Assembly: GCA_937880585.1 (NCBI GenBank)
Contig: CALFMR010000013.1
Location: forward strand, 1 to 7,681
Reading direction: 5' to 3'
Length of the DNA: 7,681 bases
Origin: an uncultured Acidobacteriota bacterium
GTDB taxonomy: Bacteria > Acidobacteriota > Vicinamibacteria > Vicinamibacterales > SCN-69-37
Every line of letters starts with the position of its first letter. Positions within the stretch are counted from its first letter, which is position 1. The notes under the pieces were generated by a model. It saw only the letters and a program-made list of their open reading frames with translations. It ran no database searches and was not told where the DNA came from. Below, in pieces: positions 4,784 to 7,681 of this stretch. The translations under genes and the position numbers were made by a program.

Positions 4784-6136
4784 ATGCCCTCGTCCACGTC
4801 TCACTCCAGCCGGTTGCGCGGGGTTCGCGTCCTCGTGGCCGGCGCCGGGCTCGCCGGGCTTTCGGCCGCTCGCGATCTCGAGCGTGACGGCGCCGTTGTC
4901 ACGCTGATCGAGGCGCGCGATCGCATCGGCGGTCGGCTGTGGACGATCCGCACAGGTTTCGCGGATGGCCAGCACGCCGAAGGCGGGGCCGACATCATCG
5001 AGCGCGAGCAGGCGCCGGTCGTCGCGTTGGCGCGTGACCTGGGCCTGCGGCTCGCGCCGATTCTCCGCGGCGGATTCGATTACTACGGCCCGCGCGCCGA
5101 CGGCCGCCTCGCCATTCAGTCGCTCGATCGGACCTTCGGCGAGATCGGGTCGCTGCTCGCGCCGCTCGTCGAGGCTTATCAACTCACCGAGCGCAACTGG
5201 GACGGCACTATCGCGCGCGCGCTCGGCCAGCAGTCAGTCGCCGACTGGTTGGCCCACCGTCGAGCCGGCCGCGACGTCCTCGAACGCTTCCGCGGCCTAC
5301 GCGGGCTCTTCCTCGCCGATCCCGACGATCTGTCCCTCCTCGCACTCGTCGATTTTCTCGCCGATGGCGCGGCCGGCGCGGCGGGCGGCGCGTCGCGTGT
5401 CAGAGGCGGCAACGATCAGCTGGCGACGAAGCTGGCGGCATCCCTCCACGCGCGCCCGCGCCTGGGCTCCAGGCTGCGACAAGTCGTCCAGACGCGCCGG
5501 CGCGTATCGGCGACGATCGACGGTCCAAGCGGGCGCGCGATCTGGCGCGGCGACTTCGTCATCGCCGCGATGCCTGCGTCGACGCTCGCAGACGTCGGCT
5601 TTCAGCCCGCATTGCCCGCCGTGCAGCAACGCGCCATTCGGACGCTGCGCTACGGTCCGGCGACGCGTGTCGTATTGCAGTTCGATCGCCGATTCTGGCG
5701 GCGCGTGGGACGGGCGCGGGCGTTTGGATCCGATCGCGCGCACGGTGCCGTCTGGGACGGAAACGAAGAACAGCGCGGACCGGGCATGCTCAGCCTGCTC
5801 GCCGGAGGGCGCGCCTCGGAAGAAATCAAGGCGATGTTGGCCGTTGGCGGACCGCAGGCCGTCGTCAGGAGCCTTCGTTGGTTGGGCGCTCCGTCGCGAT
5901 TGCTGGCGACGCGCGTCGTCCGATGGGAGGACGACCCGTGGGCCAAGGGCGGCTACGCGTATTTCCATCCGGGCTTCGATCCCGCGTGGCGCGCCGAGCT
6001 CGGTCGGCCGTTCGGGCGCGTCCTGTTCGCGGGCGAGCACACGAGCGCGCGCTGGCAGGGCTATCTGAGCGGTGCCGTCGAGAGCGGCCGGAGAGCCGCG
6101 GCAGAGCTCGTCGTCCTTGCCGGCGACTGGCCCTGA
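4784..6136 (+). CDS. Flavin-dependent amine oxidase-type (FAD) oxidoreductase
   Basis: This is a 450-residue enzyme of the flavin amine oxidase / phytoene desaturase-like superfamily. The N-terminal Rossmann FAD motif is VLVAGAGLAGLSAA (residues 16-29), followed by EARDRIGGRLWT (43-54), the family's E-x3-R-x-GGR signature. Further on are RVRGGNDQLATKLAASL (205-221), an FVIAAMPASTL strand (258-268), and the C-terminal FAD-closing motif RVLFAGEHTSARWQGYLSGA (412-431), continuing VESGRRAAAEL. WEDDPWAKGGYAYFHPG (381-397) matches the 'W..dp.a.Gay' segment of monoamine oxidases. The length is typical, there is no signal peptide, and it should be cytosolic. Substrate cannot be called: amines, amino acids or carotenoid-type substrates are all used in this superfamily. 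The ATG has a GAGGGAG Shine-Dalgarno (4770-4776) 7 bases upstream. The sigma gene downstream is 77 bases away on the same strand; they could share a transcript without being functionally linked. Confidence 0.92.
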   Translation: MPSSTSHSSRLRGVRVLVAGAGLAGLSAARDLERDGAVVTLIEARDRIGGRLWTIRTGFADGQHAEGGADIIEREQAPVVALARDLGLRLAPILRGGFDYYGPRADGRLAIQSLDRTFGEIGSLLAPLVEAYQLTERNWDGTIARALGQQSVADWLAHRRAGRDVLERFRGLRGLFLADPDDLSLLALVDFLADGAAGAAGGASRVRGGNDQLATKLAASLHARPRLGSRLRQVVQTRRRVSATIDGPSGRAIWRGDFVIAAMPASTLADVGFQPALPAVQQRAIRTLRYGPATRVVLQFDRRFWRRVGRARAFGSDRAHGAVWDGNEEQRGPGMLSLLAGGRASEEIKAMLAVGGPQAVVRSLRWLGAPSRLLATRVVRWEDDPWAKGGYAYFHPGFDPAWRAELGRPFGRVLFAGEHTSARWQGYLSGAVESGRRAAAELVVLAGDWP

Positions 6137-6143
6137 CGTTCGA

Positions 6144-6159
6144 TGACACGTCGATGTCA
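6144..6159. promoter_or_regulatory. TGACA/TGTCA dyad upstream of the RpoD-type sigma gene
   Basis: TGACA (6144-6148) and TGTCA (6155-6159) form an inverted repeat with a 6-base spacer, 8 bases after the amine oxidase stop and about 55 bases before the sigma ATG. The spacing and position suit an operator. A second tiny stem GCCC/GGGC follows at 6165-6175. No convincing -35/-10 pair was found. Five-base arms are weak evidence. Confidence 0.3.
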
Positions 6160-6213
6160 CAATGGCCCAAAGGGCACCTCGGCCTATCGTCGGGGCGAAA
6201 GAGAGTGACGGTC

Positions 6214-7681
6214 ATGAGCGCAGCACCACGCAAATCGAGAGCACGCACTCGTCCCCGGCCGGCCGCGGCGCCGGCGCGTCGGCGGGGCCGTCCGCCCGCG
6301 CGTGGACGTCAGTCGTCGGGCGAGACCTTGATCGACTGGGAAGAGCCGGAGCCCAACGCTCAGTTCCTCGACTGGCGCGGCCGCGCGAAAGAGTTCGGCC
6401 TCGGCCCACTCGAGGACTCCGGCGCGGAGTCCGACGAGGTCCTGCGATCGCCCGATCAGTTCATCCGCGAAGACGAGCCCGAGGCGTTCGAGGCGCAGAC
6501 GGTCGACGCCGATGATGACGACGCGCGCGGAGCTGAAGACGAGGACGAGGCGGAGCGCGAGGATGCGGTTGAGGGGGGAGGGACGGCCGACGCCGATCTC
6601 GTGCGCGTGTACCTCCAGCAGCTCGGTCGCCGGCCGCTGCTGACAAGAGAACAAGAGCAGTCGCTCGGGCGCCGCATGGAGGAGACGCGCGCCGATCTGC
6701 TGCGATTGCTCGGTGAACTGCCGTGCGCGCGGATGACGCTCCTCAAACTTGCCGACGAAGTGCGCCGCGGCACCGCGCCCGCCGCGTCGCTCATCCTGCT
6801 GCCTGAGGGCGGTGAGCTGACCCCTGCGCAAGTGACGCCCGTCCTGAAGGCGTTCGGCCGGATCGAACGCTGGCATCGTGAGATTTGCGCGCTCTGCGCG
6901 CAAGCCCGCGCGCGATCGCGCCGGCCCGCGCGACGCGGCACGACGGAAAAAGAGGACGATCCGATCGGCGCGCTGACCGCGAAGATCGCGACGGCACTTG
7001 GCAAACTGCCGATTCGTCCCTCGGTCATCGACGAGCTGATCGGCGAACTGACGCGTGCCAACGCGCGTATTGCGGAGGCCCGGCGCCAGCCAGCCGGTCC
7101 CGACCGCGCGAGCGTCCTTCACGAAGTGACGAAGAAGAGCGGCCTCGTGCCCCGCGTGTTCCAGCAGATCGTCGCGCGTGTCGGTGAGCGCCACGAGATG
7201 TTGCTCGAGCTGAAGCGTCAATTCGTCGAAGCCAATCTGCGGCTCGTCGTGTCGATCGCGCGCAAGCATCTCAATCGCGGGCTCTCGATGCTCGACCTGA
7301 TTCAGGAAGGCAACATCGGGCTCATGAAGGCCGTCGATCGGTTTCAGTACCGCCGCGGCTTCAAGTTCTCGACGTACGCCACGTGGTGGGTGCGTCAGAG
7401 CATGACGCGTGCGATTGCCGACTACGGCCGGACGATTCGTCTGCCGGTCCACGTCATCGAGTCGCTCGGCCGGCTCAACCGCGAGCGGCGGTCGCTTGCC
7501 GCCTCGCTCGGCCGCGATCCGCAGCCGCAGGAACTCGCCGCGCAGATGAAAGTGCCCGTCGACAAGGTCCTGCTGCTGTTCGAAGCCTCGCGGCATCCGG
7601 CGTCGCTCCACGCGCCGGTCGGCGGCGATGAGCAGACCGAGCTCGGCGAACTGTTGCCGGACGCGACCGCCGAATCGCCCG
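6214..7681 (+). CDS. RpoD-type (sigma-70 group 1/2) RNA polymerase sigma factor, 3' end beyond window
   Basis: The frame is open from the ATG to the window edge: 489 residues, with region 4 missing because of the edge. Residues 1-33 are Arg-rich (12 basic, none acidic) and include an AT-hook-like RRRGRPPAR. Residues 86-120 hold 19 Asp/Glu. Region 1.2 is at about 127-157 (ADLVRVYLQQLGRRPLLTRE). A long non-conserved region (about 160-335) contains H221-x3-C225-x2-C228. Region 2 (336-410) is canonical: ANLRLVVSIARKH, DLIQEGNIGLMKAVDRF, FKFSTYATWWVRQSMTRAI, then TIRLPVHVIE; Q395 and T398 align with the -10-reading Q437 and T440 of E. coli RpoD. Where E. coli has ADQARTIR this has ADYGRTIR. Region 3 is at about 411-480. 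It directs core polymerase to promoters. It may be the housekeeping sigma or a large group 2 paralogue; the edge prevents a decision. A GAGAG site at 6201-6205 is the likely, modest Shine-Dalgarno. Confidence 0.93.
   Translation, partial: MSAAPRKSRARTRPRPAAAPARRRGRPPARGRQSSGETLIDWEEPEPNAQFLDWRGRAKEFGLGPLEDSGAESDEVLRSPDQFIREDEPEAFEAQTVDADDDDARGAEDEDEAEREDAVEGGGTADADLVRVYLQQLGRRPLLTREQEQSLGRRMEETRADLLRLLGELPCARMTLLKLADEVRRGTAPAASLILLPEGGELTPAQVTPVLKAFGRIERWHREICALCAQARARSRRPARRGTTEKEDDPIGALTAKIATALGKLPIRPSVIDELIGELTRANARIAEARRQPAGPDRASVLHEVTKKSGLVPRVFQQIVARVGERHEMLLELKRQFVEANLRLVVSIARKHLNRGLSMLDLIQEGNIGLMKAVDRFQYRRGFKFSTYATWWVRQSMTRAIADYGRTIRLPVHVIESLGRLNRERRSLAASLGRDPQPQELAAQMKVPVDKVLLLFEASRHPASLHAPVGGDEQTELGELLPDATAESP

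Noticed and set aside
4965..6068. A 367-codon plus-strand frame within the amine oxidase gene
   Set aside because: It is an alternate frame of the amine oxidase gene with Arg/Ser-rich composition; the FAD motifs are in the other frame.
6184..7611. A 475-codon open frame on the minus strand
   Set aside because: It is antisense to the sigma-70 gene, whose regions 1.2 to 3 are unmistakable. The minus frame has no recognisable motif.

Overview
This is a GC-rich stretch with dense coding, compact intergenic gaps and strong third-position G/C bias. The gene content points to Acidobacteriota, probably near Vicinamibacteria: an FG-GAP/ASPIC-UnbV secreted protein beside a beta-helix protein, and an ECF sigma factor followed by small membrane and exported proteins of unknown function. 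The taxonomic placement is inferred from gene style, because no marker gene in the window settles it. No tRNA, rRNA, CRISPR array, transposase or phage gene was seen.

Layout. Positions 1-315 (+) hold the C-terminal end of a beta-helix type secreted protein. It converges on a 666-residue CRTAC1-type protein (513-2513, -). Between the two stop codons lies a roughly 100-bp imperfect palindrome (385-483) made of two inverted hairpin repeats, resembling a REPIN. A divergent promoter region (2514-2647) separates the CRTAC1 gene from a + strand block: an ECF sigma factor (2648-3187), a single-pass membrane protein overlapping it by 4 bp and likely acting as a non-zinc anti-sigma factor (3184-3798), and an exported protein whose C-terminal half resembles the secretin beta-domain (3972-4616). 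Two inverted copies of a GCGAAG-rich interspersed repeat (3799-3829 and 4700-4730) flank that last gene. A flavin amine oxidase-type enzyme follows (4784-6136), then the first 489 residues of a large RpoD-type sigma factor (6214 to the window edge).

How the genes may work together. The ECF sigma and its overlapping membrane partner form a classic trans-envelope signalling pair. The exported secretin-like protein next to them is a plausible envelope target or accessory, but the repeats and leader hairpin between them could mean it is transcribed separately. The RpoD-type sigma is unusual: it has an Arg-rich, AT-hook-like N-terminus, then a very acidic stretch, and an H-x3-C-x2-C motif in the non-conserved region. 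Nothing here is a complete, clearly new system. The best leads are the ECF/membrane protein/secretin-like cassette, the unusual sigma factor and the two interspersed repeat families.
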